Of a stretch of DNA of 64,000 nucleotides, positions 7,910-15,197 are shown in pieces; position 1 is the first letter of the stretch, and every line of letters begins with the position of its first letter. The stretch is from Novosphingobium sediminicola. GTDB taxonomy: Bacteria > Pseudomonadota > Alphaproteobacteria > Sphingomonadales > Sphingomonadaceae. The notes beneath the pieces were generated by a model. The model did no database searches. It had not been told where the DNA came from and saw only the letters and a list, made by a program, of their open reading frames with translations. The translations under genes and the position numbers were made by a program. Location of the stretch: the NCBI RefSeq assembly GCF_014196525.1, contig NZ_JACIDX010000017.1, forward strand, positions 1 to 64,000. Direction: 5' to 3'.

Positions 7910-9395
7910 ATCGATCCCCTCCGCTTCCCTCGTAATTGTCTGGATTGAGATAGCCCGGCACCGCGCGCGGCATCACCGGCTCGGCAAAGGTGCAGGCCAG
8001 CGCATCACCCCAATCGGGCGATGGCAGGCCGCGCTTTTTCATGTCCTTCTTGCGCTCCAGCATGATCGAGGTGTCATCCCCGCCAAACGAATATGTCGGC
8101 CCGATCAGGTCATCACGCAGGCGATCCTCCGGCGGGATACAGGCCCCGCGCAGCCAGTGGCGCATCTTGGTCCACATTTCGGCGCGCTTGTTGGCGGTGT
8201 GGACGCGCACGCCCGGCTCCAATTCAGCATCGCGCCCCTCGGCGCCAAACCAGACCTCGATCACCGGCACATCAGGGCGCAACTGGCGCAACCGATCCAC
8301 GATGGCCGCGCCGATGTTGCCCGCGTCAACGAAGATCATATCGGGATGGTATTTGTCCGCCTCCAAGGCAATGTCGCCCGCCAGCGTCATGCTGTCCATC
8401 TTGCTCCAGCGCTTCCATGGACGCGACACGGCATCACGCCCGCAACGAATGGCCAGAACGCTCTCGTCATCGCCCATGCGCGCGCAGTCCACGCCGAAGA
8501 TAACCGGCTCAGACCCCAGTGCATCAAAGGGCTGGCGCTTCTGCGCGGCCTCGACCGCATCCAGCGCGATGAATTGCATCGAGGAGGCCGAGGGGAACAG
8601 CCCGCGCACACGTACCTTGGCAATATCGCTTTCCTCGCCATAGGTCCGCACCAGTTCATCCAGATAGGCCTTGTTCGTCCCCTCGACCGTGCGACTGTCA
8701 ATCTGCTTGGTTTTCCAAAGATTGCGCGCCTTGCCAAAGCATTCGCGGAAAGCCCCGGTGTTCTGGGTGGGGTTGCCAAAGGCCAGCCACAGGATTTCAG
8801 TGTCCTCGTCGGTCAACGCGCCAAGCGCCACCTCCCAGACCTTGGCGGCAATGCCTGAGGCCTCGTCGAAAATCAGGACGATGCGCTTGCCCTGATTATG
8901 CAGGCCCGCGAAAGCCTCGGTGTTGTTCTCGCTCCAGGTCACAAGGTCGGTGCGCCATGCCTTGTCATGCCCGCGCATCAGCGAGGCGATGCTGGTGGCG
9001 CTGGGCTTGAACCAGTCCGAGGTCAGCGCCAACTGGCACCATTTGGTCAGTTCCGGCCCGGTCTTGGTCAGAAGCTGGCCCTCGGTGTTGGCCGTCACCA
9101 CCACGCGCGTATCAACGCAGGTGTCGAGCGCCCACTTGTTCACCATCGAGATGCCGGCCGACTTCCCGATGCCATGGCCCGATGCCACCGCGATCCGGCA
9201 GGGCGTGTGCCGCGTGGCCGGGCTGCTCAAATGCTCCTCGATCTGCTGGAACATCTCGCGCTGCCATGTGCGCGGCCCGGTCGAGGGCAAGCGCTCCGTC
9301 TCCCACGGATAGGCGAACAGTGCGTGATTGACGGGCGAATAGCGAAACTCGCCAATCCGCCGCGCCAATTCCATCTTGGGGCTGACCTCCGCCAT
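7893..9395 (-). CDS. Terminase large subunit
   Basis: This 500-residue DNA-packaging motor has the family's two domains. The N-terminal ATPase has a Walker A motif SGHGIGKS at residues 72-79 and Walker B IVLIFDEA at 172-179. The C-terminal RNase H-like nuclease begins FGVDCARMGDD, with Asp303 as the first metal ligand, and ends near DWGDALACTFAEP. It cuts concatemeric DNA and pumps it through the portal. The ATG overlaps the stop of TerS by four bases. Confidence 0.92.
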   Translation of the reverse strand: MAEVSPKMELARRIGEFRYSPVNHALFAYPWETERLPSTGPRTWQREMFQQIEEHLSSPATRHTPCRIAVASGHGIGKSAGISMVNKWALDTCVDTRVVVTANTEGQLLTKTGPELTKWCQLALTSDWFKPSATSIASLMRGHDKAWRTDLVTWSENNTEAFAGLHNQGKRIVLIFDEASGIAAKVWEVALGALTDEDTEILWLAFGNPTQNTGAFRECFGKARNLWKTKQIDSRTVEGTNKAYLDELVRTYGEESDIAKVRVRGLFPSASSMQFIALDAVEAAQKRQPFDALGSEPVIFGVDCARMGDDESVLAIRCGRDAVSRPWKRWSKMDSMTLAGDIALEADKYHPDMIFVDAGNIGAAIVDRLRQLRPDVPVIEVWFGAEGRDAELEPGVRVHTANKRAEMWTKMRHWLRGACIPPEDRLRDDLIGPTYSFGGDDTSIMLERKKDMKKRGLPSPDWGDALACTFAEPVMPRAVPGYLNPDNYEGSGGDRYAELD

Positions 9396-9934
9396 CAGCC
9401 GCCCGCCACCCGCGCATTGCCTGCCATGATCGCGGCGGCAAGGTCATCGCTCAGGCCATGGTCGATCCGCTCCTTGAAGGCCTGCACATCGACATGCTTG
9501 CCGATAAGCTCGATCACCTTGAGGCGGTCGGCCAGACGGATCTTGCGCACCCGGCCGATATGCTTGCGGTTCTCGCCCTGTCCCTCAAACAATTCCTCCA
9601 CCTCGACACCCGACACCAGCCCCTTGCGAAAGGTGGCGGGCCATTCGCTGATCGGCTTGAGCGCGCCTGCATCATCGTAAAGGTCGGCCAGATCCGCCTC
9701 TGCGTCCCCAGCCAGACGCATCAGCACCCATTGGGCATCAATGCCGGTCTTTACCGACCTTTGCGTTTTCCGCCCTACAATGGCCTCCTGAACGTCAACA
9801 TGGGTCAACAGTCTCTGGCCCTGCTGTTTTGCGGTCTTGGCGCTGTACCCCGCCCGGATCGCCGCCTGAGTGGCATTGAGGTCCACAAGGTATTCATCAA
9901 CAAAGCGCGCCTGCTTGTCGTTCAGTTCAGCCAC
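9395..9934 (-). CDS. Terminase small subunit
   Basis: This 179-residue DNA-recognition subunit starts at GTG 9934, giving (M)AELNDKQARFVDEYLVDLNA followed by TQAAIRAGYSAKTA. This is the classic Terminase_2 helix-turn-helix opening. A longer frame reaches 10066, but it would cover the end of the upstream gene with an Arg-rich, non-family sequence. The C-terminal half is helical (DRLKVIELIGKHVDVQAFKE). It binds the packaging site and recruits TerL, encoded directly downstream with an ATGA overlap. Confidence 0.9.
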   Translation of the reverse strand: MAELNDKQARFVDEYLVDLNATQAAIRAGYSAKTAKQQGQRLLTHVDVQEAIVGRKTQRSVKTGIDAQWVLMRLAGDAEADLADLYDDAGALKPISEWPATFRKGLVSGVEVEELFEGQGENRKHIGRVRKIRLADRLKVIELIGKHVDVQAFKERIDHGLSDDLAAAIMAGNARVAGG

Positions 9935-10316
9935 GCGGCAGCCCCCGCTTGTAATGCTTGCGCTCAGTCGGACGCGGAGAGCGCGCACCAGCCCCATATC
10001 CACGCGCCACATGCGGACGCACCACGTGCATATTCGCCGCCCGCGCCGTGCGCTTACCCGTTGCAATCACTTCAACCTCCCTGAATTTCTGAAAACGCTC
10101 GACCTTGATCAGCCCCTTGGCCTCAAGGCGGGCGACGGTGACGGAACCCATGCTGCTGGAATTGAAACCGGCAGCGACTTCGAAATCGATGTTGACCGGG
10201 CAGGGCTGGCCGTTCTCGGCCGCCTCATAGATCATCTGGTAAACCACCTGTTCGGCAGGGCTCAGTTCGGCCCGATGCGGAAACAGGTCCATTTGCCCGG
10301 CGCTATGGATATTCAT
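9927..10316 (-). CDS. Phage winged-helix protein
   Basis: This 129-residue protein starts at ATG 10316, overlapping the previous stop (ATGA). Residues about 16-85 (SPAEQVVYQMIYEAAENGQP, then SMGSVTVARLEAKGLIKVER) have the pattern of a winged helix-turn-helix with a recognition helix and a beta wing. The C-terminus is Arg-rich. It ends inside the start of TerS. A role as a late regulator or DNA-binding packaging accessory is plausible by position, but I cannot name a family. Confidence 0.6.
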   Translation of the reverse strand: MNIHSAGQMDLFPHRAELSPAEQVVYQMIYEAAENGQPCPVNIDFEVAAGFNSSSMGSVTVARLEAKGLIKVERFQKFREVEVIATGKRTARAANMHVVRPHVARGYGAGARSPRPTERKHYKRGLPRG

Positions 10317-10555
10317 CACTTCCCCCTTGCTGCTTGATGATAGCCCTTGAGATATGCGGGCCGGATGGTGCGATAGGCGCCCGATGCGCGGCGCTGGCCC
10401 AACTGGTCGTCGGTCAGCTTCTTCACGAACAGGTCGCAGATATATTCCGAGAGGGTGGCGGCAGGCGCGGAGGCCGGGGCAGGTGCAGGCTGGGGAGCCA
10501 AACGCCCGCGCTGATCGAAGCCGAGCCGCGCAAAGAGATCCTGCGCTTCGGTCAT
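10316..10555 (-). CDS. Small phage protein, unknown
   Basis: This 79-residue protein starts MTEAQDLFARLGFDQRG at ATG 10555, four bases inside the upstream gene. It has a Pro/Ala linker and a C-terminal segment LSEYICDLFVKKLTDDQLGQ ending YLKGYHQAARGK. The frame extends upstream, but that part is Gly/Arg-rich antisense-like sequence. Tight overlaps on both sides mark it as part of the leftward operon. Function unknown. Confidence 0.55.
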   Translation of the reverse strand: MTEAQDLFARLGFDQRGRLAPQPAPAPASAPAATLSEYICDLFVKKLTDDQLGQRRASGAYRTIRPAYLKGYHQAARGK

Positions 10556-11094
10556 GCCGCCTCCCCGTCGATCCGCTGAGCCGCCGGGCGGGGCAGGGCG
10601 AAGCATCCCCCGCTCTCCACCAGCCAGCCCAGACGCGCCGCAGCCTGCGCCCACAACAGCGGGAGAGCATCAATCGCCCCCTGATCCATTTCGCCGCGGC
10701 TAAGTGCGGCCATGGCCCCATCATACCGGGCCTGCCGATCATGGCGCAGCGTGGCTTCGGCGCGGGCCTGCGCGCGGGCGTGTTCATCATCCCGCCGCCA
10801 TTCCGCCGCGATCTCCAGAAGCTCGGCAATGGTGGGAAACCACCTGAGGCGAACCAGCGCCGTATCGACCACCCACACAAGCTGCGCGCCGGGCAGGTGG
10901 CCAAGCTGGCGCCGGTAGATCTCCAGCAGCACCTTGGCCTCATCAGCCCCGCCACGGCGCGAGGGCAGCACATTGAGGGCCGCCATGCAGCGATCAAAGG
11001 CTTGGTCAGAGCAAGGGCGCAGCGCGGGCAGTGGGGCCGAGGCGATGGCCGACAATTCGCGGCGCTGCTCAGCCGTCAAAGCCAAGGTCGGCAT
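10552..11094 (-). CDS. Phage replication-region protein
   Basis: This 180-residue protein is read from ATG 11094 (MPTLALTAEQRRELSAIA), preceded by AAAGGGG. An alternative ATG at 11187 would overlap the upstream gene by 119 bases and has no ribosome binding site. It contains EAKVLLEIYRRQLGHLPG and a Trp/Phe-containing segment LVRLRWFPTIAELLEIAAEW. This resembles small phage proteins that follow primosome-loader genes; the central WFPTIAEL part recalls replication accessory proteins. The assignment to replication is by position and resemblance only. Confidence 0.55.
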   Translation of the reverse strand: MPTLALTAEQRRELSAIASAPLPALRPCSDQAFDRCMAALNVLPSRRGGADEAKVLLEIYRRQLGHLPGAQLVWVVDTALVRLRWFPTIAELLEIAAEWRRDDEHARAQARAEATLRHDRQARYDGAMAALSRGEMDQGAIDALPLLWAQAAARLGWLVESGGCFALPRPAAQRIDGEAA

Positions 11095-11740
11095 AGACCC
11101 CTTTGTCCCGCAGGACTTGTCCAAGCGCGGTGCCGGAAGGCTGGCCAGATGCTGACCAACGGTTTTGGTTTCGGTCTTGGTTGCCATGTTTCAGATACCT
11201 GCCTTCATCGTGAGCTTTGCGGAGCCAGTTTCGCCATGCCGCTTGCCAATCTTTCTTCACGGCGTTGGGGCCGCTGGTGGATGCTGCCCAATCCCGAAAC
11301 CGGGCCAGTTCGCGCTCAAGGGCGCCGGGCGGCCATTGGGCGATGGCTTTGGCCAAATCCCCCGTCAGCGGTTCGGGAACCCAATCGACCGGAAGCCTCG
11401 TGCCTCGTGTGCGCGCGGTGTTTGTTTCCGGGTGGGTATGGGGGTGGGGGTTAGAATTAATTTCATTGGGGGAGGGGGAAAGGGCGGGGGAGGTAACGCA
11501 GGTAACGGCAACTAACGCGGGTAACGCGTTATCGGCGTTACCTTGCGTTACCGGGGGACGGTTCCGCTCCTTGAACTCCCGCTGGCGGCGGGCATTGTCC
11601 GCGCGCTTCTTTTCCTTGCGCGCCGCATCTTCTGCCTCCTGGCGCCGCACAACATCGGCGCGTGCGATCTCCATCGCCACTTCGGCAACGAGATCCGCAG
11701 GCGTGCCAGCGGCAATCAGGCGGGCAAGGAGATCGCTCAC
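11069..11740 (-). CDS. DnaT-like phage primosome loader
   Basis: This 223-residue protein has a C-terminal domain with TRGTRLPVDWVPEPL followed by FRDWAAS and DWQAAWRNWLRKAHDEG (about residues 115-180). This is the hallmark of the C-terminal part of phage replisome organisers and DnaT/helicase-loader proteins. The N-terminus lacks the usual winged helix. It is a short helix and a highly charged Arg/Lys/Glu coiled-coil-like stretch (DAARKEKKRADNARRQREF), then a Pro/His-rich linker. It probably recruits host DnaB to phage DNA. Confidence 0.65.
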   Translation of the reverse strand: MSDLLARLIAAGTPADLVAEVAMEIARADVVRRQEAEDAARKEKKRADNARRQREFKERNRPPVTQGNADNALPALVAVTCVTSPALSPSPNEINSNPHPHTHPETNTARTRGTRLPVDWVPEPLTGDLAKAIAQWPPGALERELARFRDWAASTSGPNAVKKDWQAAWRNWLRKAHDEGRYLKHGNQDRNQNRWSASGQPSGTALGQVLRDKGVYADLGFDG

Positions 11741-12072
11741 GGCAAAATCTCAATCTCGATCCGGCCGGGCTTTTCAGGGGCCGCAAATTCGAAGCTGGGC
11801 AGAAACCGGCTATCGTTGACCTTCAACGCATCCGCGAGGCCATCGAAGATCGGCTTCATCCGGTTGGGAAAGTTCACCCGGTCGCCGCGACGATCCGGCG
11901 GGATAAACCGGACGCGCACGGCAATGTCACCGGCATCGGGCGCCTGCGCCTTGGCCGCCAGAGCAGCAGCCTTGGCCCACGCGCGCCACTTGGCCGTAAC
12001 AGCCGCCTTCCCGCGCCAATGCCCCTTGGCATGGCTCGACAGGCTGGAGGGTGGAAAGGGGAGGGAGATCAC
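11737..12072 (-). CDS. RusA-family Holliday junction resolvase
   Basis: This 111-residue protein has the RusA core PDRRGDRVNFPNRMKPIFDG and then LADALKVNDSRF (about residues 59-89). Conserved Asp residues in this region coordinate metal and cut four-way junctions symmetrically. It is slightly shorter than E. coli RusA (about 120). In phages it resolves recombination and replication intermediates before packaging. It overlaps its neighbours by four bases on each side. Confidence 0.8.
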   Translation of the reverse strand: MISLPFPPSSLSSHAKGHWRGKAAVTAKWRAWAKAAALAAKAQAPDAGDIAVRVRFIPPDRRGDRVNFPNRMKPIFDGLADALKVNDSRFLPSFEFAAPEKPGRIEIEILP

Positions 12073-12284
12073 TCAAACATTTCCAATTGGTCCTGAGGAT
12101 TGGCCAGCAGCCAAGCCGCCTTGTCCTCACGCGCCCGCACCAGTGCGGCAGCAGCGCCGCCAAGTTCTTCCTGTGCCCGCTCAAGGCGCAGGCCCGCGCG
12201 CTTCACCCGGCGCTCAGCGCAGGAGATAATCTCCTCGATGCTTTCCAGCGTGGGTTCGGAGGGGGTGAGGCCATCGATTTGCAT
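12069..12284 (-). CDS. Small coiled-coil phage protein
   Basis: This 71-residue protein is mostly one predicted long helix. ESIEEIISCAERRVKRAG is followed by LRLERAQEELGGAAAALVRA, with heptad-like spacing. It ends LEMFE. ATGA overlaps at both ends place it in the leftward operon between the HTH gene and RusA. I recognise no family. Confidence 0.55.
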   Translation of the reverse strand: MQIDGLTPSEPTLESIEEIISCAERRVKRAGLRLERAQEELGGAAAALVRAREDKAAWLLANPQDQLEMFE

Positions 12285-12637
12285 CAGCGGCCTCCTTGAC
12301 GCTTGGTGATGGCGGCATCGAGCTTCTCGCGGGCGTCCATCAGTTCTTTCAGGCCATCGTCATCATTGGCGAAGGCGGCGAAGCACCGGCCCTCAGGCTC
12401 GGTCAGGATCGAGAGAAGTTCGTCAGGGATCACGCCGAACAGTTGCACCAGCGCCGTCAAAGGCATCACCGCAGGGATCGCATCGCGGCCCAAGGGGAAG
12501 TAGCTGAGCAACGTGCTGTAAGAGATACCGCTGGCCGCGCTGACGGCCTTGAGGGCTATTCCCCGGCGATCCAGAGCCATGCGCAGATGCACCTGACGCT
12601 GGCGCATCTGGCACGAGATGTCGTTATCGTGCGCCAT
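12284..12637 (-). CDS. HTH regulator, second in leftward operon
   Basis: This 117-residue protein has an N-terminal helix-turn-helix (MRQRQVHLRMALDRRGIALK, then AVSAASGISYSTLLSYF, residues about 11-47). The pattern is common in phage regulators of the Cro/CII/XRE class, in which the last helix reads the operator. It follows the Cro-like gene and heads the replication genes, as cII does in lambda. A 20-base inverted repeat (12693-12712) lies just upstream and may be its operator. The exact role is inference. Confidence 0.65.
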   Translation of the reverse strand: MAHDNDISCQMRQRQVHLRMALDRRGIALKAVSAASGISYSTLLSYFPLGRDAIPAVMPLTALVQLFGVIPDELLSILTEPEGRCFAAFANDDDGLKELMDAREKLDAAITKRQGGR

Positions 12638-12692
12638 GATCTTGAGTCCTGAATTTGCTAGCTATTGCTGCATGATGGAAAGAAGATTGAGC

Positions 12693-12712
12693 ATTCGCAG
12701 CAATGAGCGAAT
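12693..12712. promoter_or_regulatory. Inverted repeat ATTCGC-N8-GCGAAT
   Basis: Perfect six-base arms ATTCGC and GCGAAT are separated by eight bases, about 60 bases upstream of the HTH gene that starts at 12637. This is a candidate operator for that gene or its neighbour. A longer GC-rich hairpin (12715-12746, nine-base arms) follows directly and may be a weak terminator for the Cro-like transcript. Confidence 0.35.
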
Positions 12713-12808
12713 TGGGGTGGGCGGCGTTGACGCTCTGCCCACCCCAGCGACCCGAGACGGGCTCGGAGCAGTTTTTACGCGCGCGCCTGCTAAACGCGGC
12801 ATAGCCGG

Positions 12809-13045
12809 TCATGCCGCCTTTTCGGTGGATCGAGGCAAGGGATGGGGCGGCCGATACGCGGCGATGAAATTGAGCACACGTGCGGCGTTGCGCAGCGTGA
12901 GCGATCGGCCGTTGCGCATATTCGGAATCAGATTGGGATCTCCGATAGCCTTGCGCCCAAATGTGGTTACGCCCATCCCCATTAGGCAGCAAAAATCCTC
13001 AACCTTTCGAAGGATGTCTGCGTCGCTCGCCAGCTTCGTGGTCAT
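12809..13045 (-). CDS. Cro-like HTH protein
   Basis: This 78-residue protein is transcribed divergently from the repressor. The start is taken as ATG 13045 with GGAAG before it. Residues about 10-55 (ILRKVEDFCCLMGMGVTTFG, then RKAIGDPNLIPNMRNGRSLT) form the helix-turn-helix of a widespread alphaproteobacterial small-regulator family. The ATG is only five bases from the palindrome at 13050-13064, so the protein or the repressor could shut off the leftward promoter there. A longer frame starting at 13081 would read through the operator and is less likely. Confidence 0.7.
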   Translation of the reverse strand: MTTKLASDADILRKVEDFCCLMGMGVTTFGRKAIGDPNLIPNMRNGRSLTLRNAARVLNFIAAYRPPHPLPRSTEKAA

Positions 13046-13049
13046 AACT

Positions 13050-13064
13050 TCCAACGTAGTTGGA
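13050..13064. promoter_or_regulatory. Operator palindrome TCCAACGTAGTTGGA
   Basis: A perfect palindrome with six-base arms and a three-base centre lies between the divergent Cro-like and repressor genes. A related looser repeat CCCAAC-N7-GTTGGG is at 13113-13131. The same TCCAA/TTGGA half-sites recur at 16779-16830 in front of the rightward early genes. This is the expected layout of right and left operators for one repressor. On the minus strand TACGTT inside the palindrome could act as a -10 box, giving a nearly leaderless cro-like mRNA. Confidence 0.6.
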
Positions 13065-13132
13065 TATTTCCAGCCATGCAAGTAGGAAACTTCAATCTAT
13101 CGGCAAATCCGGCCCAACTGGTACGGTTGGGA

Positions 13133-13837
13133 ATGTCCGACACCAAAGATCTTCGCGGCATGGCGCTTTACGAAGCGCTCATGAAATTAAAGCCTGAAAG
13201 CCTGTCGCCAACCAATTGGGCGCTTCAGGCCGGAGTTAATCGAGGCTTTTTTAGCAATCTTAAAGTTGGAAATGGCGCGGTGCGGTCTGACAGTCTGCGC
13301 AAATTGTTGGCACAGATTGGGCGAACCGAAGATGAGCTCTATTCTGTGGCAGGCGGTGTGCAGCCAACATTGGTTGAAAATGTCCGGCCGATCTCAATTG
13401 AGACGATTGCCGAGGAGCAGGGCTGGGCGCTGATTGAGGAAATCGACCTTGCGTTAGGGATGGGGGCAACCTTTCTAGACGCGAACCGATTGCCTGAACG
13501 CCTGGGGATTATTCCTTTTAGGATGGACTGGCTGCGGGAGATTTATCGAGGGCCAATTGCTGGCCTAAAGATTGTTCGCGGGCGCGGCGACAGTATGGAG
13601 CCGACCATCCGTGATGGCGATTTTGTTTTGGTGGATACCTCGCGCCAACGCCTTGATGAGCAGGATGTGGTCTGGGCTGTCAGTTACGGCGATTTGGGGA
13701 TGATCCGTAGGCTTCGTCAGATGCCAGGCGGCGGCATTCAATTGATGCCCGATAATCCGGTTGTGCGCCCGTTGGAGGCGCATGACGGTGAGATGCACAT
13801 CATAGGCCGGGTCATTTGGATAGGGCGCAGGATGTGA
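13133..13837 (+). CDS. Phage repressor, S24/LexA-like
   Basis: From ATG 13133 this is a 234-residue protein. The N-terminal HTH has ALYEALMKLKPESLSPTNWA and GVNRGFFSNLKVG. The C-terminal S24 domain has RGDSMEPTIRDGDFVLVD with Ser154 as the expected nucleophile. The segment where LexA/CI proteins carry the catalytic Lys (usually VKRL) reads GMIRRLRQM, so Arg192 stands there. An upstream in-frame ATG at 13076 would add 19 residues and leave no room for the promoter. It should keep both early operons silent through the operators at 13050 and 16779-16830. Confidence 0.8.
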   Translation: MSDTKDLRGMALYEALMKLKPESLSPTNWALQAGVNRGFFSNLKVGNGAVRSDSLRKLLAQIGRTEDELYSVAGGVQPTLVENVRPISIETIAEEQGWALIEEIDLALGMGATFLDANRLPERLGIIPFRMDWLREIYRGPIAGLKIVRGRGDSMEPTIRDGDFVLVDTSRQRLDEQDVVWAVSYGDLGMIRRLRQMPGGGIQLMPDNPVVRPLEAHDGEMHIIGRVIWIGRRM

Positions 13838-13847
13838 GGAGTGGAAG

Positions 13848-14100
13848 ATGACTTTCACGCAACTCGCATTCTATGCATTCGGCACGGCAGGTACGGCCTA
13901 TTTTACATTGCTGCAGCAATTATTTCTCCGGTGTGGTTCTGTAAAAATGCGTCATTTGAGGCATTTTGTCGGAAATCAGAACGCCAAATTTTTAATTATA
14001 CGCTTGGGTTAATTACACTATTTTCGATTGGGAGAGTTGTTTTTTTAGCTCTCTATGCCGTGACATATTCAATTCCTTCGAGTTGGAGCTCTGGGAGATC
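13848..14100 (+). pseudogene. Small membrane-protein gene, possibly frameshifted
   Basis: A frame starting at ATG 13848, with a strong AGGAG site six bases upstream, encodes MTFTQLAFYAFGTAGTAYFT and a further hydrophobic run, then stops at 14010-14012 after 54 residues. The neighbouring frame, open to 14143, then carries another hydrophobic helix (LITLFSIGRVVFLALYAVTY). Together they look like one membrane protein split by a frameshift, though the short form could be real. It follows the repressor, a place where phages often carry exclusion genes. Base composition drops to AT-rich from here to 14833. Confidence 0.35.
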
Positions 14101-14209
14101 CCACCGTCTTTCACGCATTATGATGTTGTATCGTCAGTGTTGAAAAATAGATTTACTAGTTTTTGAAAAATATTGATTGACGGCATTATATGCTAAGGAA
14201 GTTTTGGCG

Positions 14210-14833
14210 ATGAAAAGCGGTAAAATTAAAAAATATACAATAATGTTCTTTGTAATTTTAAATATTAACTCACAAGTTACTGCAGGGAGCTTTGTTCCTT
14301 GGGGGCTTGATGCAAAGCGCACTCCGCCAATGGATGATCCGCCGCTGGAGTGGTTTGTGTATAATACAGATCGTCTTGGCCGGAAAACGTATATGCAAGA
14401 TTATTGCTTGTACGTTGATATAAGAAAAATAGCATATGCATGTGCTTCTTCGGAAGAAAAGAAGCATGCTATTGATATCGCTAAGCACGAGACTCAGCTT
14501 GAAGAATCCAAAGGAATTGAAAAAAAAGTTCATGATATTTTTGATGAACTTGTTCTCCGGAAGCGAGTTGCTGAGCGTGAAGCGGTCGAACAGAAGCGAA
14601 TTCAGAGCCTCCCCCAAACTCATATTGATCGTATCTATCACCTTAGGGATCAAATTTATCGCGCTAAAATGACGGTTGAGCGTGAGCGACGAATTGGGCG
14701 TAGTGTTGGATATGTGAATGAACAAACTTTGTATCGGGCTGGCGAATATATTGAAAGGTGTCGTGAGGAAATCGCCAGCGAATATCAGCTGTATCGCGCT
14801 GTCGGCGGAAGGAAGCCTTTGGCTGCCTTGTAG
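14210..14833 (+). CDS. AT-rich exported cargo protein
   Basis: This 207-residue protein has a signal peptide (MKSGKIKKYTIMFFVILNIN, cleavage near TAG-S). The mature start is rich in Trp/Pro (FVPWGLDAKRTPPMDDPPLEW). A long charged helical region follows (KKHAIDIAKHETQLEESKGIEKK and onward), probably coiled coil. AAGGAAG lies upstream. The gene is visibly AT-rich (many ATA, AAA and TTT codons) compared with its neighbours, a sign of transfer from a low-GC source. The family is not recognised. It is a likely lysogenic-conversion gene. Confidence 0.6.
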   Translation: MKSGKIKKYTIMFFVILNINSQVTAGSFVPWGLDAKRTPPMDDPPLEWFVYNTDRLGRKTYMQDYCLYVDIRKIAYACASSEEKKHAIDIAKHETQLEESKGIEKKVHDIFDELVLRKRVAEREAVEQKRIQSLPQTHIDRIYHLRDQIYRAKMTVERERRIGRSVGYVNEQTLYRAGEYIERCREEIASEYQLYRAVGGRKPLAAL

Positions 14834-15197
14834 ATCTCACGCGCATTACTGGAGTGATATTTTTCGGTTGATTACCGCTTCGCGGGGGCGGTGTTACTTC
14901 GTTAGCTAACGCTGCAATGTCAGGCGCGTTGGCCATTATCTGGATCGTTCGGTGGTTCGAGCCATAGGGGAGGGCATCGCAGCACCTATCGGACTTGCGG
15001 GCCGCATCGGTGAGGGGGTGAGGACGGTACTGGAGGCGGCGGGAGTTGATTTGGGCGCAGTGGAAAAGTTAAGGTAACCGAGGCGGGAGGTTTATCAATA
15101 CTAACAGGAGTGGCGAGTATTTATACGGTTGGTATGCTGGCGCTAACTGGGGCGATTCGTTGCCTATTTTCCGATTTCAATCATGTTGTGAGGGGCC
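14834..15197 (+). other. Gene remnants between cargo genes
   Basis: No complete gene is supported here. One open frame ending at 15077 encodes VVRAIGEGIAAPIGLAGRIG and GVRTVLEAAGVDLGAVEKLR. An overlapping frame from about 15049 encodes a hydrophobic helix (GLSILTGVASIYTVGMLALT). Read together they look like the end of one membrane-anchored protein broken by a one-base shift near 15075. They could equally be two unrelated short frames. Nothing else is seen in the segment. Confidence 0.3.

Noticed and set aside
12715..12746. GGGGTGGGC/GCCCACCCC hairpin as a rho-independent terminator
   Set aside because: No T-run on the minus strand after the stem; mentioned only as a possible weak terminator.
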